NCBI RefSeq assembly: GCF_014201135.1
Contig: NZ_JACHDR010000001.1
Location: 2,418,001-2,482,000 of the forward strand
Source: Neomicrococcus aestuarii
GTDB lineage: Bacteria > Actinomycetota > Actinomycetes > Actinomycetales > Micrococcaceae
Direction of reading: 5' to 3'
DNA: 64,000 bases
Part shown: piece after piece, positions 18,588 to 30,657 of the stretch
Layout of the letters: every line of letters begins with the position of its first letter
Position numbering within the stretch: the stretch's first letter is position 1
Program-made: the position numbers and the translations under genes
Notes under the pieces: model-generated
Databases searched by the model: none
What the model saw: the letters and a program-made list of their open reading frames with translations, nothing else
What the model was told of the DNA's origin: nothing

Positions 18588-19730
18588 CTACGTAAGCCGC
18601 ATGCGAGCCGTGTTATCCCGCACCAGAGCGCGCAGATCTCCATCATTCTCGGCGGCAATTTTGCGCTGCCACTGGTAGCCCGCGCCGCCGCGCATGATGC
18701 GCTCGACGTCCCGCAACTCGTTCTCGCAGTCCAAGCGCTTCGCGATGGGTTCGAGCTCGTTCAGGACCTCGGTCAAGTGATCCGTGACCAGCATTTCGTT
18801 GCCGGCCTTGTCCAGAATGATGATGGCGTCGAGGCCGTAACGGGCCGCGCGCCACTTGTTCTCCACGCGGTACCACGGTGGCATCACAGGGATGCGCTCG
18901 CCGGCATCAAGGCGGTCTGACATGGACTGCACCAAGCACTGCGTCAGCGCGGCCATAGCACCCACGTCCTTGAGCGAGGACAAACCATCGGCAATGCGCA
19001 TCTCCACGGTGCCGAAGCGAGGGACGGGTCGCACGTCCCAGCGAATCTCGGAAATATCGTCAATCACGCCCGTGTGAAGCATGTCAGCGACGTAGCTCTC
19101 ATACTCGGACCACTGGGAGAAGTGGTACGGCAGGCCCGCGGTGGGCAGCTGCTGGAACATGAGCGCGCGCTGCGACGCGTAACCGGTATCCTCGCCGCCC
19201 CAATACGGGCTGGACGCGGAGAGTGCCTGCAGGTGCGGCTGGAAGTTGATGAGTCCGTCAACGATCGGCAAAACCTTGCTCTTATGATCCACACCCACGT
19301 GCACGTGCACGCCGTAAATGACCATCTGACGGCCCCACCACTGCGTGCGATCAATCAGCTTGCCGTAACGATCCTTGTCCGTGACCGGCTGCGTGGACGG
19401 CTGTGCGATAGGGTGCGAGCCAGCCGAAAACAGCTCGACGCCCATGGGATCTGCGATCTCGCGAACGGCCTGCATGTTGTCATGCAGTTCCTTTTTCGCT
19501 TGCGCCACTGTGTCACACACGCCCGTCACGATCTCCACCGTGTTCAGCAACAATTCCTGCTTGACATGGGGATGTTCATCATCCGGGCCGAGGTTCCCGT
19601 GATTCGCGTGGACGCCGTCCAGGATCTCCTGAGCCACACTTCTGAGATCGCCCGACTCGCGGTCAACGAGGGCAATTTCCCACTCAACCCCGAGCGTTGA
19701 CTGACGGCTTTGGGCGAAATCGATGCGCAT
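18588..19730 (-). CDS. Carboxylate-amine ligase, GCS2/YbdK family
   Basis: ATP-dependent ligase of the glutamate-cysteine ligase type 2 family, 380 aa. The N terminus has LGVEWEIALVD (the Glu-rich metal site), with VHVHVGVDHKS near residue 124 and RWDVRPVPRFGTVEMRIAD near 221, all hallmarks of YbdK-like proteins. Many actinobacteria, which use mycothiol rather than glutathione, keep such genes; the physiological substrate is usually unknown. No partner ligase is adjacent. The upstream neighbour on the other strand is a GH3 lipoprotein. Confidence 0.88.
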   Translation of the reverse strand: MRIDFAQSRQSTLGVEWEIALVDRESGDLRSVAQEILDGVHANHGNLGPDDEHPHVKQELLLNTVEIVTGVCDTVAQAKKELHDNMQAVREIADPMGVELFSAGSHPIAQPSTQPVTDKDRYGKLIDRTQWWGRQMVIYGVHVHVGVDHKSKVLPIVDGLINFQPHLQALSASSPYWGGEDTGYASQRALMFQQLPTAGLPYHFSQWSEYESYVADMLHTGVIDDISEIRWDVRPVPRFGTVEMRIADGLSSLKDVGAMAALTQCLVQSMSDRLDAGERIPVMPPWYRVENKWRAARYGLDAIIILDKAGNEMLVTDHLTEVLNELEPIAKRLDCENELRDVERIMRGGAGYQWQRKIAAENDGDLRALVRDNTARMRLT

Positions 19731-19799
19731 GCGGCTCCTAGTATCCGGGTTTTCGACTAAAACGGATCGCTTTATCGTATCGGCGGTACCGTTAGTGAG

Positions 19800-21515
19800 G
19801 TGAATTCTAAGTTGTTTGTGGGCGTGGTTGGCGCGGCGTGTGCCGCTTCCGTGGCGTTGGCGGGGTGCACTTTTGCGCCGTCATCCGGTTCCTCTGGTGG
19901 CGGTTCTTCCACTACGACGACGCAGCCCGGCTCCGGCGGTTCGGCAACAGATAGTGCCACCCCGGCAGAGCCCCAAGTTTCGTCTTGGGGCCCAACCGTG
20001 GACACCATTTCTGCCGCTCAGGCCGAGGTCGCTGAGATGACGGTGCAGGAGAAAGCCGGGCAGGTGCTCGTAGCGTTCTTCTCCGGGAAGGACTACTCGT
20101 CTCAGGCGTCTCTTGTGAAGAAGCTGCACCTCGGTGGAGTGATCATGATGGGGGACAACATTCCGGTGTCCTCTGGAGGGTCCAACTCCAACTCCGGCGA
20201 TTCCGGGGGAGCGACCGGGGGCGCTGCCGGCGTTGACACTGCCGCTTTGAAAGCAGCCACCAAGAAACTTAGCTCCGCCTTGGCGAGCGAACGTTCATGG
20301 CCAGGCATCGTTGGCGTGGACCAAGAAGGCGGGCAGGTGGCGCGTGTTCAGGCGCCATTGACCGAGTGGCCCACCGGCATGACCTACGGCGCCGCGAACG
20401 ATCCAGTATTGACTGAAAAGGCATCGCAGGCCCTGAACCAGGATCTTGCGGACCTGGGCTTCACCATGAACTTTGCGCCGGACGCGGATGTGACCATTGG
20501 TCCCGCTGATCCTGTCATTGGTGCGCGATCCATGGGGTCCGATCCTTCGCTCGTCGCCACAAACGCCGAGGCCGCGTGGAAAGGTGCCGTGGCAGCCGGT
20601 GTTATGCCTTCACTGAAGCACTTTCCGGGACACGGTTCTGTGACCACCGATTCTCACGTGGGGCTTCCTGTGCAATCCGTATCCGTGTCGGCGTTGGAAG
20701 CGCGCGACTGGGTGCCCTTCAAAGAGTCCATATCTGCCGGTGTGCCGATGATCATGATGGGGCATATTGCCGTCACTTCTTTGGACCCGGGCGTGGCCTC
20801 ATCGGTGTCCTCTGCGTCCTACAAAGCGTTGCGGGATCTGGGCTTTGAAGGTGTAGTGGTGACCGATGCCTTGAACATGGGGGCGTTGACGGAGTCCTTT
20901 TCGACGGGCCAAGAAACTGTTGCCGCGCTCAAAGCCGGTGCTGATCTGCTGATCATGCCGCCTGATGTTTCGGCCGCTCATGCGGCGATTGTGGCGGCTG
21001 TGAAGAATGGGACTTTGAAAGAGTCGCGTTTGGATGAGGCCGCCGCTCGAGTGGTTACCTTGCAGATGATGCAGCAACAAAAGTTGGAGGCTGCCTCCTC
21101 CGACCTTGATCCTGCCGCTGAAAGCCAGGCCATCTCCGCCGCGGCCATCACCGCTTTCGGCTCAAAGTGCAGCGGCCCTTTGGTCACGGGCGGGATCAGG
21201 ATTTCTGGCGGAAACGCCACGGACCGGGCACGACTAGTGAGCGCCGCAGAGGAAGCCGGACTCAGCGTTGGTAGCGGAACCTCGGTGGCCCTGTTAGGAA
21301 CGGGAAGCGCCTACGCAACCGCAGACGTCGTCGTCGCACTGGATGCCCCGTATGGTCTCGCGAACTCGCAAGCAACCACCAAAGTGGCGCTTTACGGGCG
21401 AACGGAGGGTGCGTTCGACGCGCTCGTTGACGTCCTCACGGGTGACGCAGAGGCGACCGGAAAGCTCCCGGTGGAGGTCGGCGATCTGCCGATCGGAACG
21501 GGCTGTAGTTCCTAA
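19800..21515 (+). CDS. Exported glycoside hydrolase family 3 lipoprotein (beta-N-acetylhexosaminidase-like)
   Basis: Probably trims N-acetylglucosamine from muropeptides or related glycans at the cell surface. The N terminus is a lipoprotein signal with lipobox LAGC near residue 22, followed by a Ser/Gly/Thr linker to about 60. The GH3 domain has VDQEGGQVARV near 175, the NagZ-type His-Asp loop KHFPGHGSVTTDSH near 275, and the nucleophile Asp in VVTDALNMGAL near 355. A C-terminal region of about 130 aa follows. GTG 19800 is the start. The stop overlaps the convergent methyltransferase stop by 4 bp. Confidence 0.9.
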   Translation: MNSKLFVGVVGAACAASVALAGCTFAPSSGSSGGGSSTTTTQPGSGGSATDSATPAEPQVSSWGPTVDTISAAQAEVAEMTVQEKAGQVLVAFFSGKDYSSQASLVKKLHLGGVIMMGDNIPVSSGGSNSNSGDSGGATGGAAGVDTAALKAATKKLSSALASERSWPGIVGVDQEGGQVARVQAPLTEWPTGMTYGAANDPVLTEKASQALNQDLADLGFTMNFAPDADVTIGPADPVIGARSMGSDPSLVATNAEAAWKGAVAAGVMPSLKHFPGHGSVTTDSHVGLPVQSVSVSALEARDWVPFKESISAGVPMIMMGHIAVTSLDPGVASSVSSASYKALRDLGFEGVVVTDALNMGALTESFSTGQETVAALKAGADLLIMPPDVSAAHAAIVAAVKNGTLKESRLDEAAARVVTLQMMQQQKLEAASSDLDPAAESQAISAAAITAFGSKCSGPLVTGGIRISGGNATDRARLVSAAEEAGLSVGSGTSVALLGTGSAYATADVVVALDAPYGLANSQATTKVALYGRTEGAFDALVDVLTGDAEATGKLPVEVGDLPIGTGCSS

Positions 21516-22753
21516 ACCGGCTCTACCTCGATCGCTACTCGCTCATCGCCCACGCGGGTCAAGATGAGTGTCGCTTTGGTCTTATTCTTCTTCGAGCCGG
21601 ACCCGGCAAGAAGCACCTTCCGAAGCTCCTCGGGTGACACATCGAGGCCGCGCTTCTTGATATCCAGGACACCTATTCCAGACGCTTTCACCCAAGAACG
21701 CAGCGACTTCACGTGATACGGCCGCACGGCCACCACCCGGTACGCGCGGGCGAAAGGCGTCGAAACCAAGGACGGCGCCATGAAGTACGCGATGTGCGGA
21801 TCAAGCAACGAACCGCCCACGGATTCAGCCACATCAAGCACCAATCCGGCCCGGATCACGGCGCCGTCAGGTTCATAGATGTACCCGGAGATATCGTCTG
21901 GGGAGACCGGCGACCCAACACCGGTAGCGCCGGAGAAATCAGTTGCAGCGTGAAGTTCGTGGGCTCCGTCGTCGTCCAGAACCAAAGCCGAGCGCCGCAC
22001 GTCCGCGCGCCGCAGCGCACCGAACCACAGCGCAACTTCGGTGACGTCCCCGTCCACACTGACCCATTGTGCTTCACAGTTTGCGGGCACGGATCCGTGC
22101 GGAATGCCGGGTCCCAGCTTCACGCCCACGGGAAGGCCAGCGTCCGCGAGCCGCTCGACGAAGGACAGCGGAGGGCTGAAGGCTTCGGGATCGAAGATGC
22201 GTTGCGTGTTGCCGCCGGCGTGCGTGCGTCGCGCCGGATCCAGCCAGACGCCGTCAAAACCTGAAAGATCAAAGGCCGTGGCGTCGCCAAGTTCCACGCG
22301 CGCGTTATCGAACGGCATGAGGTTGATCGTTGCGGCAGCCGCCGTCGTCTCATCCAGCTCCACGGCCGTCACGTTCATTCCCAGCGCGGCTAGCGCCATG
22401 GCGTCCGTGCCCAGCCCGCAGCCGAGGTCCGCAATCTGGCGTAACCCCGCGGCGCGGAATCGTTCGGCGTGGTGCGCGGCCACTTGGAGGCGGGTGGCTT
22501 GCTCGAGCCCGGCGCGGGTAAAAATCATGCGCTCAGCGAACGCACCCAATTTCGGTTTAGCGAGGTGCCGCAAGCGGATTTGGTGTACGACGCCGCTGCT
22601 CACCTCCGGCGAATAGCTCGCTTTCCGTAGGGCAAGATTGAGCGCGATGCCCTGATCCTCGGTGTTTGCGGAGGTTGGATCGGTGGATTCGAGGAGCGCG
22701 AAACCTTCGGGGGTCAAGACCGCTTCGAGGAGTTCGGCATCTGAAATGGGCAT
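21512..22753 (-). CDS. Class I SAM-dependent methyltransferase with THUMP-like C-terminal domain
   Basis: Predicted methyltransferase of 413 aa. The SAM-binding motif I is IADLGCGLGTDAMALAALG near residue 107, with VTAVELDE after it and the motif IV-like GVWLDPARRT near 167. A THUMP-like domain fills the C terminus (about 330-400), where GIGVLDIKKRGLDVSPEEL is typical. The combination suggests an RNA substrate, by analogy with THUMP proteins; this is inference. Divergent from groES across a CIRCE-controlled promoter. Confidence 0.82.
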   Translation of the reverse strand: MPISDAELLEAVLTPEGFALLESTDPTSANTEDQGIALNLALRKASYSPEVSSGVVHQIRLRHLAKPKLGAFAERMIFTRAGLEQATRLQVAAHHAERFRAAGLRQIADLGCGLGTDAMALAALGMNVTAVELDETTAAAATINLMPFDNARVELGDATAFDLSGFDGVWLDPARRTHAGGNTQRIFDPEAFSPPLSFVERLADAGLPVGVKLGPGIPHGSVPANCEAQWVSVDGDVTEVALWFGALRRADVRRSALVLDDDGAHELHAATDFSGATGVGSPVSPDDISGYIYEPDGAVIRAGLVLDVAESVGGSLLDPHIAYFMAPSLVSTPFARAYRVVAVRPYHVKSLRSWVKASGIGVLDIKKRGLDVSPEELRKVLLAGSGSKKNKTKATLILTRVGDERVAIEVEPV

Positions 22754-22792
22754 GCGTCAAGCCTAGACTTCGCTGGGAGTGCATCCCATTCA

Positions 22793-22819
22793 TTGGCACT
22801 CGCCTTGACCGAGTGCTAA
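22793..22819. promoter_or_regulatory. CIRCE operator 1 (HrcA site)
   Basis: TTGGCACTC-N9-GAGTGCTAA matches the CIRCE consensus TTAGCACTC-N9-GAGTGCTAA with one mismatch. It overlaps the -35 element of the groESL promoter. Confidence 0.92.
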
Positions 22820-22834
22820 TTCATTTCCTAGAGT
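22805..22834 (+). promoter_or_regulatory. groESL promoter
   Basis: TTGACC at 22805-22810 and TAGAGT at 22829-22834 with an 18-bp spacer form a housekeeping-type promoter. The -35 lies inside CIRCE 1, and CIRCE 2 begins 5 bp past the -10, so HrcA could block both binding and escape. Confidence 0.75.
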
Positions 22835-22839
22835 CGTAG

Positions 22840-22866
22840 TTAGCACTCGATGCCTTCGGGTGCTAA
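22840..22866. promoter_or_regulatory. CIRCE operator 2 (HrcA site)
   Basis: TTAGCACTC-N9-GGGTGCTAA matches CIRCE with one mismatch in the right arm. It covers the expected transcription start of groESL. Confidence 0.92.
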
Positions 22867-22960
22867 AGCCTGAGGTACTTGCCAGCTGGCACCGCGACGA
22901 CGGTTGGTAGCCCTTGAGGCCCAAGACACCATTGGTAACTCATGCAAAGGAGAGAACCGA

Positions 22961-23257
22961 ATGTCGGTCTCTATCAAGCCTCTCGAGGATCGTATTGTTG
23001 TTCAGCCGCTCGAAGCTGAGCAGACCACCGCTTCCGGTCTTGTCATTCCTGACACCGCGAAGGAAAAGCCACAAGAGGGCAAGGTCGTAGCTGTTGGACC
23101 GGGCCGCGTTGATGACAACGGCAACCGCGTTCCTGTAGACGTTGCCGAAGGCGACGTTGTGATCTACTCCAAGTACGGCGGAACCGAAGTTAAGGTTGGC
23201 GGCCAGGAGTACTTGGTGCTTTCCGCTCGCGACGTTCTCGCAGTCGTCGTCAAGTAG
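22961..23257 (+). CDS. groES: Co-chaperonin GroES
   Basis: Lid of the GroEL folding chamber. It begins [20 protein letters not shown], has a mobile loop around [19 protein letters not shown] (residues 20-40) and ends in the conserved [14 protein letters not shown] chose ATG 22961, which follows AAGGAGAG at good spacing and gives 98 aa, the usual length; upstream in-frame codons are leader. It precedes groEL by 68 bp in one HrcA-type operon. Confidence 0.97.
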   Translation: MSVSIKPLEDRIVVQPLEAEQTTASGLVIPDTAKEKPQEGKVVAVGPGRVDDNGNRVPVDVAEGDVVIYSKYGGTEVKVGGQEYLVLSARDVLAVVVK

Positions 23258-23310
23258 TTTTTGAGCACGGAGCCCTGGCGATCTGCCGGGGCTCTTGCCA
23301 CGTTTACTGA

Positions 23311-24939
<1,629 letters not shown>

Positions 24940-24967
24940 TCACGTGGTTTGATCTCCAGGATTGACG

Positions 24968-25016
24968 CAGGTTGGGGTGGGGCATCCGAAAGGGTGCTCC
25001 ACCCCAACCTGTTTCT
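24968..25016 (+). terminator. Rho-independent terminator of groESL
   Basis: AGGTTGGGGTGG and CCACCCCAACCT form a 12-bp perfect stem, extended by GCA/TGC, and are followed by GTTTC. It lies 30 bp past the groEL stop. The remaining gap to guaB (25017-25185) shows only a possible -10 TAGGAT near 25147. Confidence 0.82.
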
Positions 25017-25155
25017 GCATCCCAAGTACTTCACCCGGAGATCCTCATCCGGGCACCAGTACTGCGCAAACACTCCCAAGCGCGGGCTAATCCACATGAC
25101 GAATCCCACATATGACTGTAGGAATCGTTCCTAGCGCCTCAGCGTTCTAGGATGA

Positions 25156-26691
<1,536 letters not shown>

Positions 26692-26719
26692 CCGTCACCG
26701 AGGGCTTTATCCTCGGTAC

Positions 26720-27658
26720 ATGACTGACTTTTCACAGCACCCAGTAACAGCGAGCGGGAACACCGATCTCGCGTTACTGGGTGCTGTTTTAGGTATTGAC
26801 GAACCCGCGGTGCTGTCTTTGGGTGGCGGCATCGGGTTCATGGCGGCGACCTTCGACTACGCCGAAATTACCACCCTCACCTTTGTGTTCCGGGCGCACC
26901 CCGTTCCGTTCGTGGACGCCGTGCTGGAGGGCTCCGGCGTGGGAGCTTCAGTGATTACGACGACGTCCGCAGCGAAAGCGCAACGTGAGTTGAGTGCCGC
27001 GCTTGAAGTGGGGGAGCGGGTGCTGGGCTACGTGATGGTGTCCGGTGAGAACTGGGGAGAAGCGGTTCTTCGTGAGCTGACTGCGGACAATAAGCTCGAA
27101 CTCGCGAAAGCCACGAAGAAGAAGTAATACTGGCTCGCACGAATCCCGGCGCAGGATGGAGCGGTGAAACCTCCGACCATCGCCAACGAGACGTACGCGG
27201 CGGCTGCTCGCGAAAGTGCATTGCGCATGCTGAACAAGACGCAGCCTGAAGGCGTACCGGCGAGTTTCGCCAAGAACTTCGGCGTCAGCGGGATTCGCAA
27301 ACTTGCCGATGCCACCACCGATGGTTCGGCACGCGGGTGGGCCAAGCTCTTCGCGGATCCGTCACGGCGCGCGGTGGGCTTTGAGATGGCGCAGAAGTTT
27401 CTTACCGGGACCGCTCACGGCGGCCGTGGGGGACTGCGGTACCAGTATGCTGAGATCGTGGAACGGTCAGGCGCCGATCCCAGCGCCTACCGAAACATTG
27501 GTGCCTTATGGGAGGAATTCACAGACCTCATGACGACGGCGCAAACCGATCCAGCGTCGTCGTACTCAGAATTTCTGAACACCGCACGAACGCAACTGCA
27601 CCGCATCGCCGACGCTGAGGAAGCCGCGGCGCTCGCAGTTTCGGAAGCGAACAATTGA
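26720..27658 (+). pseudogene. BtrH_N/DUF4872-like gene interrupted by an in-frame TAA
   Basis: Two reading frames, 26720-27127 (135 aa) and 27164-27658 (164 aa), lie in the same frame and are separated only by TAA at 27125 and twelve open codons. The first half resembles the BtrH N-terminal (peptidase-C39-like) region: LSLGGGIGFMAATFDY, then a TFVFRAHP segment. The second half resembles DUF4872: KLADATTDGSARGWAKLF, then a GGRGGLRYQYAEIV segment. In the family these form one protein of about 320 aa, so this looks like one gene broken by a nonsense mutation. A GTG at 27164 with GGAG just upstream could still start the second half as its own gene. Family assignment is by pattern memory. No expected HC-type catalytic motif is visible in the first half. 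Confidence 0.5.
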
Positions 27659-27730
27659 CGCGCTGGCCCGAAAGTTTCGCCGAGCTCACACAACGCGGCC
27701 CATCCCGCGGTTGAGCGGTAGGCTAGATGC

Positions 27731-28882
27731 GTGAGTTATGAGATTGAAATTGGTCGAGCCAAGCGTGGACGTCGCGCGTTCTCTTTGGACGACATCGCTA
27801 TTGTCCCCAGCCGTCGCACGCGCGATCCCGAAGATGTGTCCACCAAGTGGCAGATCGACGCTTTCACTTTTGACACCCCGGTAATCGGTGCGCCGATGGA
27901 CTCTGTCATGAGCCCGGCAACCGCCATCGCTCTCGGCAAGCTCGGCGGCCTCGGTGTGCTGAACCTCGAAGGTCTCTGGACGCGCTACGAGGACGTGCAG
28001 CCAGTGCTGGACGAGATCGCGAACCTGGAAGTCGATCTTGCGGACGCTGCTGCGGAGACCAAGGTCACTCGCAAGCTTCAGGAGCTCTATTCGGCGCCCA
28101 TTCAGGCTGAGCTTATTTCGGCTCGCCTCAAGGAGATCCGTGATTCCGGCGTTGTTGTCGCTGGCTCCCTCACGCCACAGCGCACCCAAGAGCACTACAA
28201 GACCGTGCTCGCAGCGGGCGTCGATATCTTCGTGATCCGCGGCACCACGGTGTCTGCCGAGCACGTCTCCCAGAACCAAGAACCGCTGAACCTCAAGCAG
28301 TTCATTTACGAGCTCGACGTCCCCGTGATTGTGGGCGGCGCGGCCGGCTACACCCCGGCGTTGCACTTGATGCGCACCGGTGCCGCTGGCGTGCTGGTGG
28401 GCTTCGGTGGCGGTGCCACCTCCACCACCCGCCGCGCCTTGGGCATCAACGTCCCAACGGCGACAGCGATCTCCGACGTCGCAGCCGCTCGCCGCGACTA
28501 CCTCGACGAATCCGGTGGACGCTACGTTCACGTCATCGCTGACGGTGGTTTGGGAACGTCCGGCGACATCGTGAAGGCCATCGCCCTCGGCGCCGACGCT
28601 GTCATGCTCGGCACAGCGCTGGCTCGTGCGGATGAAGCACCAGGTCAAGGCTGGCACTGGGGCATGGAAGCAAGCCACGAATCCGTACCACGCGGAGACC
28701 GCGTGCGTATTGGACGCGTAGGACCAATGTCCGAGCTCCTCTACGGACCGTCCCACCACTCCAACGGCACCAGCAACCTCATGGGAATGCTGCGCCGCTC
28801 GATGGCCACCACCGGCTACTCGGAGCTCAAGGAATTCCAGCGCGTTGACGTGCTAGTGAACGATTCCATCGGGGGACGCTAG
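27731..28882 (+). CDS. guaB3: GuaB3-family IMP dehydrogenase-related protein
   Basis: Barrel protein related to IMP dehydrogenase but lacking CBS domains, 383 aa. The N terminus IGRAKRGRRAFSLDDIAIVP, the APMDSVMSP motif near residue 56, and IADGGLGTSGDIVKAIALGA near 271 define GuaB3. The position of the usual catalytic Cys loop is replaced by FGGGATSTTRRALGI near 222, so it should not work as a standard IMPDH. Members of this family have been reported to act as GMP reductases, which fits a salvage role beside guaB and guaA. GTG start; glpD follows by 5 bp. Confidence 0.9.
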   Translation: MSYEIEIGRAKRGRRAFSLDDIAIVPSRRTRDPEDVSTKWQIDAFTFDTPVIGAPMDSVMSPATAIALGKLGGLGVLNLEGLWTRYEDVQPVLDEIANLEVDLADAAAETKVTRKLQELYSAPIQAELISARLKEIRDSGVVVAGSLTPQRTQEHYKTVLAAGVDIFVIRGTTVSAEHVSQNQEPLNLKQFIYELDVPVIVGGAAGYTPALHLMRTGAAGVLVGFGGGATSTTRRALGINVPTATAISDVAAARRDYLDESGGRYVHVIADGGLGTSGDIVKAIALGADAVMLGTALARADEAPGQGWHWGMEASHESVPRGDRVRIGRVGPMSELLYGPSHHSNGTSNLMGMLRRSMATTGYSELKEFQRVDVLVNDSIGGR

Positions 28883-28887
28883 GACCT

Positions 28888-30648
28888 ATGGGCGATTCAG
28901 GGGAACTCAGCCCATCAGTTCACTCTCGCGCGCTCGAAACGCTGCGCAGCACGGAACTGGACGTCTTGGTCATTGGTGGCGGTGTTGTAGGTGCCGGTGC
29001 GGCACTGGACGCCGCCACGCGCGGCCTCACCGTGGGGATTGTGGAGGCTCGTGACTGGGCCGCCGGTACCTCGAGCCGCTCCTCCAAGCTGATCCATGGC
29101 GGTCTGCGATACCTCGAGATGCTGGATTTCGGGTTGGTGCGTGAGGCGCTTCAAGAGCGCGGTTTGCTCATGGAACGCCTCGCGCCGCACCTTGTCCGTC
29201 CCGTACCGTTCCTGTACCCGCTGACCACGAAGTACTTCGAGCGCCCCTATGTGGGTGCCGGAATTGGGCTCTACGATGCGCTGTCCTTCGTGGGATCGCG
29301 CAACGTGGGACTGCCCGTCCACAAGCACTTGTCACGTCGAGCCATGCTCCGCGGCGCGCCATCGCTCAAGCCGGACGCTTTTGTAGGTGCCATCCGCTAT
29401 TACGACGCCCAAGTGGATGACGCGCGTTTCGTCATGTCACTCGTGCGGACCGCCGTGAAATTCGGCGCCACGGCAGTGAACCGCACGAGCGTCACTGAAC
29501 TAGTCCGCGAGAACGGGCGAGTAGTTGGCGCACGAGTTCGCGTTGAAGAAACCGGCGAAGAATTCGTGATCCGCGCCAAGACAGTCCTCAGCGCAGCCGG
29601 CGTGTGGACCCACGACGTTCAAGCCGACGCCAGCGGAAAAATTCCGGACGGCGTTCCCGAACTCAAAGTGCGAGCGTCCAAAGGCGTCCACTTGGTGGTT
29701 CCGAGGGATCGCTTCCACGCCACCACTGGCCTGATCTTGAAGACGGCCATCTCTGTGTTGTTCGTGATTCCCTGGGGACGCCACTGGATCATCGGCACCA
29801 CGGATACCCCGTGGTCGCTCGACAAAGCACACCCCGCGGCAACCAGCCGGGACATCGACTACTTGCTCAACGAAATCAACAAGGTCCTCATCACCCCGCT
29901 CACGCGCGATGACGTAGAGGGCGTCTATGCGGGACTTCGCCCGCTCGTTGAAGGCAATCAGGAATCCACCGCCAAGCTTTCTCGCGAACACGTCGTGACG
30001 CATCCAGAGCCCGGCTTGGCTGTCATTGCCGGCGGAAAATACACCACGTACCGGGTCATGGCGAAGGATGCGATCGACGCAGTGGCGAACATGCTGCCGT
30101 TCACCGTGCCGGACTCGGTGACGAATGATATTTCTCTCGTGGGAGCCGAAGGCCACCAGGCTCTGTGGAATCAGCGTGAACGGCTAGCTGACAGATCCGG
30201 GATTTCAGACACCAAAATTGAGCACCTCTTGCACCGCTACGGATCCATGATCCATGGGCTGCTGGACTTGATTGCTCAGGACCCAGCGCTCGCAGAGGAC
30301 TTGGACGGATCCGAAGATTATCTTGCCGCGGAGGCCGTCTATGCAGTGACCCACGAAGGTGCACGTCACCTCACGGATGTGCTCACCAGGCGCACCCGCA
30401 TCAGCATCGAATCGTGGGATCGCGGACTGGGCGCCGCTCCACAGGTTGCGCGCCTCATGCAGCCGCTGTTGGGGTGGTCGGACGAGTTCACGCAGCAAGA
30501 AATCGACTCGTATACCGCCCGCGTGGAAGCAGAGCGCGAGTCGCAAGAACAGCTCACCGACGAGGGTGCGGACGCGGTGCGATTGAGCAAGCATGAGCGG
30601 GATTGGTCCAGCACGCCCCGTTTCGCGACTTCGCACGCTTCAAAGTAG
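28888..30648 (+). CDS. glpD: Glycerol-3-phosphate dehydrogenase (FAD, aerobic type)
   Basis: Membrane-associated flavoprotein that oxidises glycerol-3-phosphate to DHAP and feeds electrons to quinone. The FAD-binding VLVIGGGVVGAGAALDAATR lies near residue 24, followed by SSRSSKLIHGGLRYLEM near 62 (GlpD signature). The C-terminal DAO_C domain spans about 420-540. At 586 aa it is a normal length. It starts 5 bp after guaB3 and is probably co-transcribed with it, an uncommon pairing. No glpK or glpF is present nearby. Confidence 0.95.
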   Translation: MGDSGELSPSVHSRALETLRSTELDVLVIGGGVVGAGAALDAATRGLTVGIVEARDWAAGTSSRSSKLIHGGLRYLEMLDFGLVREALQERGLLMERLAPHLVRPVPFLYPLTTKYFERPYVGAGIGLYDALSFVGSRNVGLPVHKHLSRRAMLRGAPSLKPDAFVGAIRYYDAQVDDARFVMSLVRTAVKFGATAVNRTSVTELVRENGRVVGARVRVEETGEEFVIRAKTVLSAAGVWTHDVQADASGKIPDGVPELKVRASKGVHLVVPRDRFHATTGLILKTAISVLFVIPWGRHWIIGTTDTPWSLDKAHPAATSRDIDYLLNEINKVLITPLTRDDVEGVYAGLRPLVEGNQESTAKLSREHVVTHPEPGLAVIAGGKYTTYRVMAKDAIDAVANMLPFTVPDSVTNDISLVGAEGHQALWNQRERLADRSGISDTKIEHLLHRYGSMIHGLLDLIAQDPALAEDLDGSEDYLAAEAVYAVTHEGARHLTDVLTRRTRISIESWDRGLGAAPQVARLMQPLLGWSDEFTQQEIDSYTARVEAERESQEQLTDEGADAVRLSKHERDWSSTPRFATSHASK

Positions 30649-30657
30649 GATAGTTGG

